A DNA stretch of 52,629 nucleotides from Chloroflexota bacterium (GCA_029559155.1 JAKQCM010000111.1:1-52629); one strand, 5' to 3'; counted from the first letter of the stretch, positions 37,761-47,822 are shown. The notes: a model not told the origin generated them from the sequence alone. Program-made: numbers and translations.

Positions 37761-38954
37761 TTACAGGTCTTCACACGGCCGTCCCACCAACACACTCGCT
37801 TTCCCCTGAACCTGCGTCAAAAATAATATCCGCTCTTCGTGGCCTCGCAGCCGAAGCTGCCGTTGCAGCCATTCCGGCTCCAGCGGCGAGCCGCGCTTTT
37901 TAATGATCACTTGCCCAACCTGTCGCTGGCGCAAATATTGGCGCAGCCGCTTGAGCTGAAAGGGAAAGGCGTCGTCAATGGCAAAACAGCGGGCAAAGGG
38001 GTTTTTTTGGGGGGTAACGGCCGTTACATACGCAATCTCCTCGTCAATTTTTGTCGCCCCCAACACACGCGCCAGCTCCTCCACCAAATGCGCCCGAATC
38101 ACCGCCCCATCCGGCTCATACAAATATCCTTGCGGCGCAGTCACCTCTACCGGCTCACCCGCTTCACAGGTCAATGTAGCCCCATCTGGCAGCAGCGTCG
38201 CTCGCCGCTCTGCGCCGGAATGCAGCGGCCCAAACCAGAGCACGCCTTCCTTCACCTCGCCATCGACAGAAATAAACTCTACCTCGGCCTCCGGCGGCAG
38301 CTCGGCATAATCGACGCCGGGGCTGATTTTCACGGCCGTTGCCGCCACCTTCGCTCGCCAGCCATCTATCAGGCTGAGCGGCGGCTGATAATCATGGACA
38401 GAAAACAGGCGACGGCCGTGCGCGTCGCGCCGGGCCGGGTCGAAAAAGAGCGCGTCTACCGGCAAAGGGGTCAACTGGCGCAAATCGGCCTGGAGGGCAT
38501 GAAAACGGCCGTCGCCAGCATATACCCGCACATTTTCCCGCGCCATCGCCAACCGCACCGGGTCTAAATCCACGCCGGTGACAACGGCCGTTTGCCCCAG
38601 CGCCAGCGCGTCGCCGCCAATGCCGCAGCCCAAATCGGCCACGCGCGTCGCGCCCAAAGCCGCAAACCGCCGCGCCCGATAGGCGGCGATGCTCTCACCG
38701 GAAGCCTGCTCCAAAGCCTCGCGGGTAAAATACATCTCCGCCGCGCGGCTGAATTTACCGGCTGCCTTCTGGCGCAGCAGCAGCGTTTCCAGCACCGCCT
38801 GAGCCAGTTCCGGCGACATTTGCTGCCGCAGCGCGGTAGCAATTTGTAGATGGGTGTGCTGGGTAGGAACGGCCGTGTCCGCCAACGCCCGCTGCCCTTC
38901 GGCTGACAAAAGCCATTGAAATGTGTTCAGGTCCATAGCAGGGGGGAGGTCCAA
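37761..38954 (-). CDS. Class I SAM-dependent methyltransferase, THUMP-like C-terminal domain family
   Basis: VADLGCGIGGDALALGQTAVVTGVDLDPVRLAMARENVRVY...DALFFDPARRDAHGRR; C-terminal KKRGSPLEPEWLQRQLRLRGHEERILFLTQVQGKASVLVG. Confidence 0.82.
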   Translation of the reverse strand: MDLPPAMDLNTFQWLLSAEGQRALADTAVPTQHTHLQIATALRQQMSPELAQAVLETLLLRQKAAGKFSRAAEMYFTREALEQASGESIAAYRARRFAALGATRVADLGCGIGGDALALGQTAVVTGVDLDPVRLAMARENVRVYAGDGRFHALQADLRQLTPLPVDALFFDPARRDAHGRRLFSVHDYQPPLSLIDGWRAKVAATAVKISPGVDYAELPPEAEVEFISVDGEVKEGVLWFGPLHSGAERRATLLPDGATLTCEAGEPVEVTAPQGYLYEPDGAVIRAHLVEELARVLGATKIDEEIAYVTAVTPQKNPFARCFAIDDAFPFQLKRLRQYLRQRQVGQVIIKKRGSPLEPEWLQRQLRLRGHEERILFLTQVQGKASVLVGRPCEDL

Positions 38955-38978
38955 TCTTGGAGATTAGCCCCATCTTTT

Positions 38979-39797
38979 TCAGGGCGTTTGCGGCTCCAGC
39001 CAGATGAGGTCAGCCTCGGCCAGTTCGTCCGCTTCTTTGAATAGGGTCGATTTGCGCCCGGCGTTCTGACGGCCGCAGTACACCTGATAGGCGCAATCGC
39101 TGCAAGCAGCCAAATTATCAGTCAATGGCCAAGCATCTGTAGCTAAAGCTGCGTCGATTTGGGCCACGATGGCCTGAATGTCGGCCCAATTTTGCGTGTG
39201 CCAGGCGGATGTGTATTGAATGGTGCGCGGCGTGTCTGGCTCGGCGGCGTACCAGTAGGTCATGCTGACGCGATCAGGAGGAAGCGAACGGCCGTTTCCG
39301 CCCTGCGCCCACAGCGCGCCGTCGCCTTCCGCCAGCAGAGCCAGATAAAGGCGTGTTTGCCAATCCTGCCGCAGTTTGTTTTCGGGCCGCGCTCTACCCG
39401 TTTTCCAATCGAAAACGTGGGCAAAGGGCCGCCCATCGCTCTCGCCGACGACGAGCAAATCGAAGCGCCCCAGCAGCAAGTGGCCGCCCAGCGGCACGGT
39501 AAGCCCGTGTTCAGGCAGGCGCTGGCCGGAGGGAAGCGCCAAATTGCTGGTTCGGAACGCCTGCCACCAATGCTGCACACGGCCGTCGTCAATTTCTTCC
39601 GGCGCGATGTCCAACCCTAAAAAGTGGCGTTCCATCACCCGATGAAACTGCTGCCCGCGAGCCAGTGCCTCTTCAGATTCATCTCCCAGCGGCGCGGCCG
39701 GCCAGGGCAAGCGGCGCAAACTCCGCAGGTAAAAGCGACGCTGGCAGGTCAGAAACGCCTCCAGCTTGCCCTGGCTCAGCAGAAGAGATTGGCTCAT
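38979..39797 (-). CDS. PD-(D/E)XK nuclease family protein (RecB/Cas4-like, probable Fe-S cysteines)
   Basis: LSQGKLEAFLTCQRRFYLRSLRRLPWP; GQQFHRVMERHFLG; VFDWKTGRARPENKLRQDWQTRLYLALL; C-terminal CSDCAYQVYCG. Confidence 0.85.
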   Translation of the reverse strand: MSQSLLLSQGKLEAFLTCQRRFYLRSLRRLPWPAAPLGDESEEALARGQQFHRVMERHFLGLDIAPEEIDDGRVQHWWQAFRTSNLALPSGQRLPEHGLTVPLGGHLLLGRFDLLVVGESDGRPFAHVFDWKTGRARPENKLRQDWQTRLYLALLAEGDGALWAQGGNGRSLPPDRVSMTYWYAAEPDTPRTIQYTSAWHTQNWADIQAIVAQIDAALATDAWPLTDNLAACSDCAYQVYCGRQNAGRKSTLFKEADELAEADLIWLEPQTP

Positions 39798-42700
39798 GCA
39801 GCCTCCGAAAAACCGCCAGAATCCATGTCGGGTCTAATTCTTCCCACCAGGTTTATCAGGTCATTCAAACGATTTTTCTCTTGCGCTGTCACCGCAAGAG
39901 AGCGCCCTTTAGCCGCTTTCGTGCTGCCCTCTAAATCCTCAAAATCAATTTGCAGTTCAAAGGACAATGTTTTTATCTCATCCAAACTAAATTTTTCGTT
40001 CAGTATGGTTGCTACTTGTTTTGCATCTGGCTGGTTAAAGCCAAAAGTGACCGTTGGCGCGTCGCCGACCGTCTGATTAGCGTGGGTGTCGATAGCCGCA
40101 GATTTTTCAGACGCCGGCCGCCTTTGCTGCACCGCTTCGTACAGCTCCGGTAAACGGTTACGCCGTTCCATGTACTGCACCAATTCCAACGCTTTGACAT
40201 ACCGGTTTTCACCTGCCAGATCTTCGTACTGTATACCTAAATCAAAGGCAATCGCTTCGATGTCCGCCATTGTCAATTGGTCGGTAATTTGCCGGTAAAG
40301 CGTCAGGCGATCGATTGATAGCGATTCCTGCATGGTTTGATCAGGCGGCGGTGCAGTCAGGAACGGCCGTTCTTGCCCAACAGCGGCCGCTAAGTCTGGC
40401 AAACGGCCGTTCCGCGCCATCAACGACACTAGATTCTGCACCGTATCGCTTTTGCGGCTGCCAACCAAATCATCGTAATTAAGCTTCAACTTCAGGCACA
40501 AAATTTGGATCTCTTCCAGATTGAACAACGTCATCAACCACTGTGTCAGGGTCTCCGGGCTGGCGCCAGACGATAGGGTTGGGGCTTCTATTTGTGACCG
40601 ATAAACAAAATTAACGCTGGGGCGAGCATCCAAAATGACCAGGGCTAATTCCTGCAACCGGTTCTGGCGCTGGAGCAAGTTAACAAAACTCACCATTTTG
40701 CCGCGCCGCCCCTCGCCCGCCAGATCATCAAATTTAGCTCCCAGCGTAAAGCACAACTCCTGAAAATCATCGAGGGTGAAATTTTCGGTTAACGCCTCGT
40801 AGAGGTCAACGGCCGTTAACTCGCTGCGCCACAAATTACCATGCTCCGTGCTGGTGAACAGGGCCAGGTCTGGGCCGGATTCCTGGCCTTCGGTCCGGCT
40901 CAGGGCGGCGCGGCGCAAATCGGACACGGCCGTATCCAACCACGCGCCTTGCGCCAGCGATTCGTAAAAGGCGGCCAACAACCCAACCAGGAGGTCGTCC
41001 GGCACAGGCGACGGCCAGACCAACACCGCCGGAACGCCAGCCTCAACCAGTTTTTGGGCTGCCAGCAAAACAGGCGACCATTGTTCATTGTTGACGGCCG
41101 TCAGCATCACCAACGCCAATTCGTTCCCTTTTAGCAATGCCGCCAATTCATCCGCAGACGCCAACCACGGCTGCCCGGCGTCATCTTCTAACACCAGGCG
41201 CAGATCGCCCTCTACGTTTGCGGCCAACGCCGCCAGATGCAAAACGTGCACCGGTCCGCCATCCGGCCGCGCTTGCAGCGCCCGGCGGCTGGCAGACCGC
41301 GTAACCGTCAAATTCACCTTGCCCGACAAGCCGGACAACGCCGACTGGACCTGATGAACGAGTTTTTCGGCATCCCAGGGCGCGCCGCTGGTGGGATTGG
41401 CCACAGCCAGCAGCGTTTCGATAGGTTGGGGATTGGCGCGGGTACGGAAAACGGCCGTTTGCCCCGCATAGCGCACCACTGAAATATCCTCGCGCTGCGC
41501 TAAAAAGCCCAGGTCCTTGGCATACAACCACTCCCAGGGCAGCGCCGCCAGATCCGCATCGCCCAACGACAGCCGCAGGCGCAGGCGATTGCCCGCCCGC
41601 TGCGCCTGCTCATAGGCGGCGCGAAACAGCGATTCCACCTCACCCTTGAAAAAGGTCTCAAACAAATCCACGCCAATGGGCTGGCGCGGCGTGCCCTGAT
41701 GGACGCGGCGCAGCTCATCCAAAATGCGCCGGGCCAGCGAATCGCCATCATACACGCTCTTGGGGCGCATTTCTCCGGCAGGCGACGCCAGCACACGCAC
41801 CTCATACGCCTGCCGCTTGGTTCCCGCATCCGCAATGCGCACGTCAAAATTGACATAAACTGTATCCAGCGTATAGGTGGCGTAACGTGCAGCGTTTAGC
41901 AAATCGCGCACCTCGCTGGAGAGGCGGGTGGTGAACAAAAAGCGCAGTCGGGGCACGGCCGTTTGCAGCCGCAAACACACATCCACAATACACGCTTTCC
42001 CCACATAAGACTTGGCCGCGTCCAAATCATCTACCAGCACCACCAGATAATCGGCCATAAAGGGCGATTCATACGGGTCTGTGGGACTAAACGACGATTG
42101 GTACGGGTCCGTGGCGGAGCGATTGGGCAGCGCCAAAAGCCGCTGCAAGGGCTGCGTCAGCAGTTGATCCGTCAGTTCCTCCAGGGTTGCGGCGGCGGGT
42201 GGGTCAGCGGGAAGGAACGTGCGGAACGAGACGAAACGTTCGGCCAGCTGCTGGCTGAGGGCGCGAACGAACAGCTGCGGGTCTACTGTTTCTGGCCGGT
42301 CGTCCTGGCAAAAGTGATAGCCGCCAAAGGTCTGGGCATTCAATGAGAACGATTGGCCGCCGGCTTGCATGGTCTTCACAAAATTGGCCGCCAGATTGGT
42401 TTTGCCGCTGCCCGGCTGCCCGGTAATCACCATGATCGGCGCGTCGCTGGGTTCCGCCAGCCAGCGGGCAATGGCACGCAGCGCGATTTCCAGTTTGCCG
42501 GACACATCGAACATGAGACGGCTAAGGTAATCGTCGAAGTACTGCCGCAGAGCGGCGGCGGTTGTTTCGGGGTTGTCGGTAGGCGGCGGCGGGGTCAGGC
42601 TGCCCAGCAAATCGACTGGCAGGGGCACGGCCGTTTCCCGAATGGCCACATCAGCCGGCGTAGCAAAGTTAGATTGCAAGGTAGACACGGCCGTGGCCAC

Positions 42701-43333
42701 ATCTCCCCGCGCATACGCCGCCAGACTTTCGCTGATGGTTTGCGCGCGGGCAAACTGGGTCTTGGTTTCCGGCTCGGCCGTGTGCCAGTTGACAATGGGG
42801 TAGCTAACCGATTCCACCAGCGAAGCGAAGCGGATCATTTGCGGCGTGGATAACGGCCGTTGATACACCGCATCCAAATAGGCCACCAACTGCTGCGGGT
42901 TGGCAAACGCATACGCCGCCATCCGCTGCGCCTGCCCCAACTCCTGTGCATCCAGATCGTCGCTTATAAAAAACCGGTCGACGTACTGGTCTAAAAATTG
43001 GGCAATCTGCTGAGCGCGTCCCAGGCCAAACCGCTCATTATCGATCAGCTTCTGCGCCAGCACATCTCGAATCGGCTGCTCGATGGCGTACAGTTCGTAA
43101 CCAATCTCCTGGCACAACGGCGACAGCAGCAAATTGGCCACAGCAATCCAGGGGATGTTTAAGGGGAGGCCGTTCACATCCTCGTTAAAGTTAAACCACA
43201 ACGCGTACAGCAAATCAGGCGTCAGGGCCAACGGCAGGGCGGCGTGACAGGCAAAATCCAGGCGCGCTTGCCCGTAACGCTCCGCAAATCGGTCGATGGC
43301 GCGCTGCGCCTGGCGTGTTTTGTAGCTGCTCAT
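39794..43333 (-). CDS. P-loop NTPase with degenerate CHAT-like domain and four tandem effector-associated (EAD) domains
   Basis: Walker A VITGQPGSGKTNLA and Walker B YLVVLVDDLD; CHAT-like LPWEWLYAKDLGFLAQREDISVVRY...VHVLHLAALAAN...LALVMLTAVNN; four C-terminal repeats of type F(T/N/S)LxxhxxLxFxLxhxaxDLxGxxxxxKxxxLhxxxxRxxRLxxLhxxhxxxRP. Confidence 0.82.
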   Translation of the reverse strand: MSSYKTRQAQRAIDRFAERYGQARLDFACHAALPLALTPDLLYALWFNFNEDVNGLPLNIPWIAVANLLLSPLCQEIGYELYAIEQPIRDVLAQKLIDNERFGLGRAQQIAQFLDQYVDRFFISDDLDAQELGQAQRMAAYAFANPQQLVAYLDAVYQRPLSTPQMIRFASLVESVSYPIVNWHTAEPETKTQFARAQTISESLAAYARGDVATAVSTLQSNFATPADVAIRETAVPLPVDLLGSLTPPPPTDNPETTAAALRQYFDDYLSRLMFDVSGKLEIALRAIARWLAEPSDAPIMVITGQPGSGKTNLAANFVKTMQAGGQSFSLNAQTFGGYHFCQDDRPETVDPQLFVRALSQQLAERFVSFRTFLPADPPAAATLEELTDQLLTQPLQRLLALPNRSATDPYQSSFSPTDPYESPFMADYLVVLVDDLDAAKSYVGKACIVDVCLRLQTAVPRLRFLFTTRLSSEVRDLLNAARYATYTLDTVYVNFDVRIADAGTKRQAYEVRVLASPAGEMRPKSVYDGDSLARRILDELRRVHQGTPRQPIGVDLFETFFKGEVESLFRAAYEQAQRAGNRLRLRLSLGDADLAALPWEWLYAKDLGFLAQREDISVVRYAGQTAVFRTRANPQPIETLLAVANPTSGAPWDAEKLVHQVQSALSGLSGKVNLTVTRSASRRALQARPDGGPVHVLHLAALAANVEGDLRLVLEDDAGQPWLASADELAALLKGNELALVMLTAVNNEQWSPVLLAAQKLVEAGVPAVLVWPSPVPDDLLVGLLAAFYESLAQGAWLDTAVSDLRRAALSRTEGQESGPDLALFTSTEHGNLWRSELTAVDLYEALTENFTLDDFQELCFTLGAKFDDLAGEGRRGKMVSFVNLLQRQNRLQELALVILDARPSVNFVYRSQIEAPTLSSGASPETLTQWLMTLFNLEEIQILCLKLKLNYDDLVGSRKSDTVQNLVSLMARNGRLPDLAAAVGQERPFLTAPPPDQTMQESLSIDRLTLYRQITDQLTMADIEAIAFDLGIQYEDLAGENRYVKALELVQYMERRNRLPELYEAVQQRRPASEKSAAIDTHANQTVGDAPTVTFGFNQPDAKQVATILNEKFSLDEIKTLSFELQIDFEDLEGSTKAAKGRSLAVTAQEKNRLNDLINLVGRIRPDMDSGGFSEAA

Positions 43334-44781
43334 AAGGTAAATGTGCGGCGGGTTCGGCCGCGCAGCACGTCGATGGCCTGGTACAGGCCATTCCGATCCA
43401 TGCTGAACATTGGCAGCAGCGCGGCGATGGCCGCGGCGGATGAATTGGGCCAGTCAGTCTCGGGCATGGGGTTTACCCAGGCGATGTGTTCGACGCCCAG
43501 CGCCTTGAGTTGGTAGAGGAAAATGGCGGTAAATTCGATGCGCGCCTCGTCCCAACTGCCACGCGCCGCGCCGGCATCGCTAAAAATCAGCACGCCGGTC
43601 TCCAATCCCTGAAAATCGGCCATAATTTCGCTGACGGGGCGAGCGCTGCGCAGTTGCTCATGTGCAAACAGCAGATGTTCGCGCAGGGGATTGGCGCGGG
43701 TGGGGCGCACGGCCGTTTGCGGCGGCGGGCAGTCGTGGAAGTAGTAGATGTCGGCGCGGCCCAGTTTTCCGGCTTCAACGGCCGTTTCCCGCAGCCGCCG
43801 GGACAACACATGAAACGGAGCCATCGAGCCATCCTGGTCTAGCAAAATTAGCAAACCGGCTTTGTTAACCCGGCGCGGGCGCAGCGTGGGCGTGAGGAAA
43901 AATCCGTCCTGGCTGATTTGGCGGACGGTGGCTTCGACATCCACTTCCACCAGCGGCCCTTCGCGGCGCGGGCGACGCAAGTAGCGCCAGCTTTGTTTCA
44001 TCTGGCGGCGGGTGATGGGCAGGTACTCGTTGACCAACAAATACCGCTGCAGGGCCACTTCATGGTCTTGCGCGGGCGTCAGCAGCGCCGGCGCGGCGTC
44101 TAGAGCCATGTCGCCGGGGATGGCGGCGGCGGGGATCGGCGTTCGGGTCGGGGTTAACGGCCGTGCCGCCTGACCTTGTAAGGGTTGCGGCGCAGGTTCG
44201 GGTAAGAGCGGTTCCGCCTGCGGTTTTTCCGGCTCCTTTTCCTCTTCGTCTTGCGCGGGAACGGCCGTTGTCGGTTCCACCTGGTCGGGGAGCGCAGGCA
44301 GCATAGGCGCGGTGATGAGCTGATCGAAGTGGGCGTTGATAATGGCCTGTTCGACAGTGGAATTGGCCCAGGTGATGTTGCACAGACGTTTGAGAGCGTC
44401 AGGGTCCTGGGGAGTGGAACGGCCGTATCCCTTTTGCAGGGCGCGCAAAACCAGCAAATAATCGTCCACGCCCAGCGGCAAATCGGCGACGCGGCGCAGG
44501 TGGTTAAACAACAGCGTTACCTGCCCCACCAATCGACCAATCGCCAGCGCCTGCGCCACCACTTTCCCGTCCACCGACGGGGGCAGCAGCAGGCGCAGCG
44601 TTTTGTCCACCCGGGCGGCATCTTCCCGGCCAAACAATCCGGCGGACAAGGCAGGCAAAAACAACCGGTATTCATCGGTCCCCGGCGTAAGACCCGCCTC
44701 TTCAAGCAGGCCAAAAAAACGCGTGGCGCTGAATATCAGGTCGGTTTGCACCGTTTGCTGGAGCGTATCCGGGTTGATCAT
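43330..44781 (-). CDS. vWA-domain protein of a MoxR/vWA system
   Basis: KAGLLILLDQDGSMAPFHVLSRRLRETA...IYYFHDCPP...GVLIFSDAGAARGSWDEARI...LGVEHIAWVNPMP; partially degenerate MIDAS (DQDGS). Confidence 0.82.
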   Translation of the reverse strand: MINPDTLQQTVQTDLIFSATRFFGLLEEAGLTPGTDEYRLFLPALSAGLFGREDAARVDKTLRLLLPPSVDGKVVAQALAIGRLVGQVTLLFNHLRRVADLPLGVDDYLLVLRALQKGYGRSTPQDPDALKRLCNITWANSTVEQAIINAHFDQLITAPMLPALPDQVEPTTAVPAQDEEEKEPEKPQAEPLLPEPAPQPLQGQAARPLTPTRTPIPAAAIPGDMALDAAPALLTPAQDHEVALQRYLLVNEYLPITRRQMKQSWRYLRRPRREGPLVEVDVEATVRQISQDGFFLTPTLRPRRVNKAGLLILLDQDGSMAPFHVLSRRLRETAVEAGKLGRADIYYFHDCPPPQTAVRPTRANPLREHLLFAHEQLRSARPVSEIMADFQGLETGVLIFSDAGAARGSWDEARIEFTAIFLYQLKALGVEHIAWVNPMPETDWPNSSAAAIAALLPMFSMDRNGLYQAIDVLRGRTRRTFTL

Positions 44782-44880
44782 TGTGGTTTAAGACTGGAGA
44801 CTGGAGATTAGAGATTGGAGATTGGAGATTGAACAGTCTCCCCAATCCCCTACTCCTTGTCTCCCTGCCTCACCGTCTCC

Positions 44881-45867
44881 CTAGGCCTCGTCTTCCTCGG
44901 CTTCCGGCGGGCCGTAGCTGGTGTAATCGGTGAGGGTTTTTAGCAGCACGCTGGGGAAAAGAAGCTCATCGGTGAAGGTGGGCCAGGGCTGCGCTTGCTG
45001 GCGGTAGCGTAATTTCATGATTTTTACCCAGTCGATGAGTTCGCTGGTGGAGACTTTTTTGGCGCTTTTGTCATTTTTCATTTTGAGGCGCAGATTGGCA
45101 AAGGCGGCAACGGCCGTTGCCAAAAATGGCTCATCGGCGGCTTCCAATTCCAGGTGCAGGCTCACGATCTCTTGCAACCGTTTCTGACTGGGGAATTTGA
45201 TGTAGTAAAAGAGGCAGCGGCGCAAAAAAGCGGCCGGCAGCTCTTTTTCGGCGTTGCTGGTGATGAAAATGATGGGCGGGTGCTGCGCCGGGACCAGATT
45301 GCCGATAAGCCCGTCCGCATCGGGCGTTTGCTGATTGTCTTTGGCCGGCGGCAGTTCTTGCACCGTAAACGATCTATCTTCCAATTCATGCAGCAAGTCG
45401 TTGGGGAAATCAATGTCCGCTTTGTCGATTTCGTCGATGAGCAGAACGGCGCGTTTGGGGCTGCGAAACGCCTCGCCCAACGGACCCCAGAGAATATACT
45501 CACGCGGGTTGTCGAATTTTTTGGTGATGCGCTCGCGTTCGGCGTCGCTGAGGCTGCGGTTGGCGGCGAGTTGGGCGTCGCGCAGCCGCCCGATGGTGTC
45601 GTAAATATAGAGGCCGTCCTGCGCCCGGCTGGTGGATTTAACCGGCCATTCAAAGTAAGGCAGGTCGAGTTCGTCGGCTACGGCTTTGGCCAAACGGGTT
45701 TTGCCGCAGCCGGGTTCGCCTTTGAGCAGCAACGGCCGTTCCAGATCAATGGCGATATTGACCGCCTCGATTAAATTGGCGTTGGGGATGTAGGGTTCCA
45801 CAAGCACTTCACGGCCGTTGACCATTTTTCGCAGTCGCTGTTTGCCTTCATATTTTAGAGTCGTCAT
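44881..45867 (-). CDS. MoxR-family AAA+ ATPase
   Basis: LERPLLLKGEPGCGKTRLAKAVADEL Walker A; AVLLIDEIDKADIDFPNDLLHELEDRSFTV Walker B; PIIFITSNAEKELPAAFLRRCLFYYIKFP sensor/Arg-finger region. ATG at 45867 overlaps the upstream stop (ATGA); ORF track start 45879. Confidence 0.93.
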   Translation of the reverse strand: MTTLKYEGKQRLRKMVNGREVLVEPYIPNANLIEAVNIAIDLERPLLLKGEPGCGKTRLAKAVADELDLPYFEWPVKSTSRAQDGLYIYDTIGRLRDAQLAANRSLSDAERERITKKFDNPREYILWGPLGEAFRSPKRAVLLIDEIDKADIDFPNDLLHELEDRSFTVQELPPAKDNQQTPDADGLIGNLVPAQHPPIIFITSNAEKELPAAFLRRCLFYYIKFPSQKRLQEIVSLHLELEAADEPFLATAVAAFANLRLKMKNDKSAKKVSTSELIDWVKIMKLRYRQQAQPWPTFTDELLFPSVLLKTLTDYTSYGPPEAEEDEA

Positions 45868-47822
45868 AATTTCATCCATTTTTTCTGGAGGTCACTCCAT
45901 TCATAATTGCACACACGGCAAAGTTCATCTAAGAGGTAATCGGGCACGCCGTCTTCGGTTTCGTGCAACAGATGGTTGAGCACGGCGTCCAGGGTATTCA
46001 GATTGAGCTTTTCCTGGGCCTGTTCCAGGATAGTGAGGCGGGTACGGCCGTCGCGCAGCCAACCGCGCAGTTCGTTCGGGGGAATTTGCAGAGGCAGAGC
46101 CGGCAAAACAATCGGCGCCAGCGGGTCGGCCAGATCGGCCGGTTGATCTGGCAGGGCGGCCAGCCCTTTGTTGTCGATCATCACCAACAGACACCAGTTG
46201 CCGGAGGCGACGGCCGTTTTGAGTTTGGGCACCAGCGGCTGCCAAAATTCTTGCAGCAGTTTTTGCGGAAACTCCTGGCCCGGAAAACACACATCGTCCA
46301 ATACGATGACCACATCGCGCTCTTGCCAGGCGGCCACCAGACCATGCAAAATATCATCCGGCTCGGCGAGCGGGCTGCCATTGGTTTCCAATTGTTTGCG
46401 CAGCTGCCGCCAAAAAAAGTCGAGCGTGGGCCGATTGAGGCCATTAAAACGGATAGTAATCGGCTTGCAGCGGTCGGTGATGTGCGCGGCGTAATCATCT
46501 TCCAGCTCTTTTTGTACCAGGCGGTTGAGCAGCCAGCGCTGCCCGCAAGCGTCGCTGGGGCCGGTGATGAGGAAGGCGCCGATGCGCGGTTTGTCGAAAA
46601 TATCCAGAAATTTATCGCGCTGCTGGCTGTAATTGAGCGACCAAAGCGCCTCGCGCAGTTTTTGTTCGCCCTGCACGCTGTCTGAGGGCGTGACCTCGGC
46701 GAGGCGGCGTTGGAAGAGACGGCCGTCGGCGACGCGCATGAAGAGGGTGGGGCTGGCGAAATCGTGGGTTTTGTATTGCAAATTGGGGATCAGGCTGATG
46801 GCGCGACGGCCGTCCTGAGCCGCCTGATCGACGGGCATTTCTTCGGCCAGCCGCCGGTAGAAGCGAGAGACAAACCTGGCGGCGGTGAAATCGTTGACGC
46901 GATACTGCATGGCGATGACGACGGGGATGTTTTGCTGCAAAACGCGGGAGGCGACGCCGGCGAAGGCTGTGGTAGCCGACAATCGGCCCGATTCCTGCGC
47001 TTGCAGCACGACCACAGCCGGCCGATATTGGTTGAGCAGGTCGCTGAAATAATCCTCATCCACCCACAAGGCAGCGCCGTTGTTGCCCAGCAGGGCAATT
47101 TCGCCAACGTCACGGCCGTTTTTGGGGGTGAGACGGCCGTGGCCGACGAAGTGGAAAAAGTGGGGCGATTGGCTGAGAAGTTGGTCAATGTTGTCGGGCG
47201 TGGCGGCGGTGACAATGGGCAGCAGTTGGACGCTGCCCGACATTTCTTTGGCCCAACTGTCGATTTCGTTGAGCAGGTTTTGGTAAGCGATGGCCGGTTC
47301 GTCGGCCGGCGCAGCGATAACGACCGCCAGGCGTAATTTTTCGTCTTTGTCGAGGGTGATGGGTTTGGGCGGGAAGCGCTGGCGCGGACGCCGTGAGAAG
47401 ATGACCTGCGCGGCCGTCGACAGCCAAAACGTAGGCAAATTGGAGCCGATGGGAATGCGCATAAATTCCCAGGGCAGGGCGGCGATTTCCGGTAGGGCGG
47501 CTTCGTCGATATCGAGTTCGAGGCGGAGGAGTTGATTTTGGGCGTGAACGGCCGTTTCGTACAGGTTAGCCAGATCGAGGAGCAGGGGCGCGTCGAACAG
47601 GGCCTTAAACAAAGCTTCACCCAGGGCGGGCACGTCGGCGGCGGCGAGTTGCAAGTTTTGGGCAGTGGCAACCAGTTGGTCAATCTGCTGACGCAGTGGG
47701 CCGGCGTAGGTCAATGCGCCTTCGGGTTCTAACAACAACCTTCCATCGGGGTCGCGGATTTCCCCTTTGACCTTGTCCTGGGTGAGGACAGATATACGAA
47801 AGGTGTAGTAGCCCTGAGTCAT
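45864..47822 (-). CDS. CHAT-domain protein fused to a degenerate (inactive-looking) STAND/AAA NTPase; CHAT Cys replaced by Gln
   Basis: LPWEFMRIPIGSNLPTFWLSTAAQVIFSRRPRQ; FHFVGHGRL His motif; VVLQAQESG where VVLNACQSG is expected; P-loop-like GPSDACGQRWLLNRLV lacks GK[ST]; DVVIVLDDV. Confidence 0.82.
   Translation of the reverse strand: MTQGYYTFRISVLTQDKVKGEIRDPDGRLLLEPEGALTYAGPLRQQIDQLVATAQNLQLAAADVPALGEALFKALFDAPLLLDLANLYETAVHAQNQLLRLELDIDEAALPEIAALPWEFMRIPIGSNLPTFWLSTAAQVIFSRRPRQRFPPKPITLDKDEKLRLAVVIAAPADEPAIAYQNLLNEIDSWAKEMSGSVQLLPIVTAATPDNIDQLLSQSPHFFHFVGHGRLTPKNGRDVGEIALLGNNGAALWVDEDYFSDLLNQYRPAVVVLQAQESGRLSATTAFAGVASRVLQQNIPVVIAMQYRVNDFTAARFVSRFYRRLAEEMPVDQAAQDGRRAISLIPNLQYKTHDFASPTLFMRVADGRLFQRRLAEVTPSDSVQGEQKLREALWSLNYSQQRDKFLDIFDKPRIGAFLITGPSDACGQRWLLNRLVQKELEDDYAAHITDRCKPITIRFNGLNRPTLDFFWRQLRKQLETNGSPLAEPDDILHGLVAAWQERDVVIVLDDVCFPGQEFPQKLLQEFWQPLVPKLKTAVASGNWCLLVMIDNKGLAALPDQPADLADPLAPIVLPALPLQIPPNELRGWLRDGRTRLTILEQAQEKLNLNTLDAVLNHLLHETEDGVPDYLLDELCRVCNYEWSDLQKKWMKL

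Noticed and set aside
37839-38567. 242-aa plus-strand ORF opposite the methyltransferase
   Set aside because: Arg/Gln/His-rich shadow ORF; minus-strand frame contains clear SAM-binding motifs.
46790-47683. 297-aa minus-strand ORF overlapping the CHAT-STAND gene
   Set aside because: Alternate frame, Ser/Pro/Arg/Thr-rich translation; the 45864-47822 frame carries conserved CHAT motifs.
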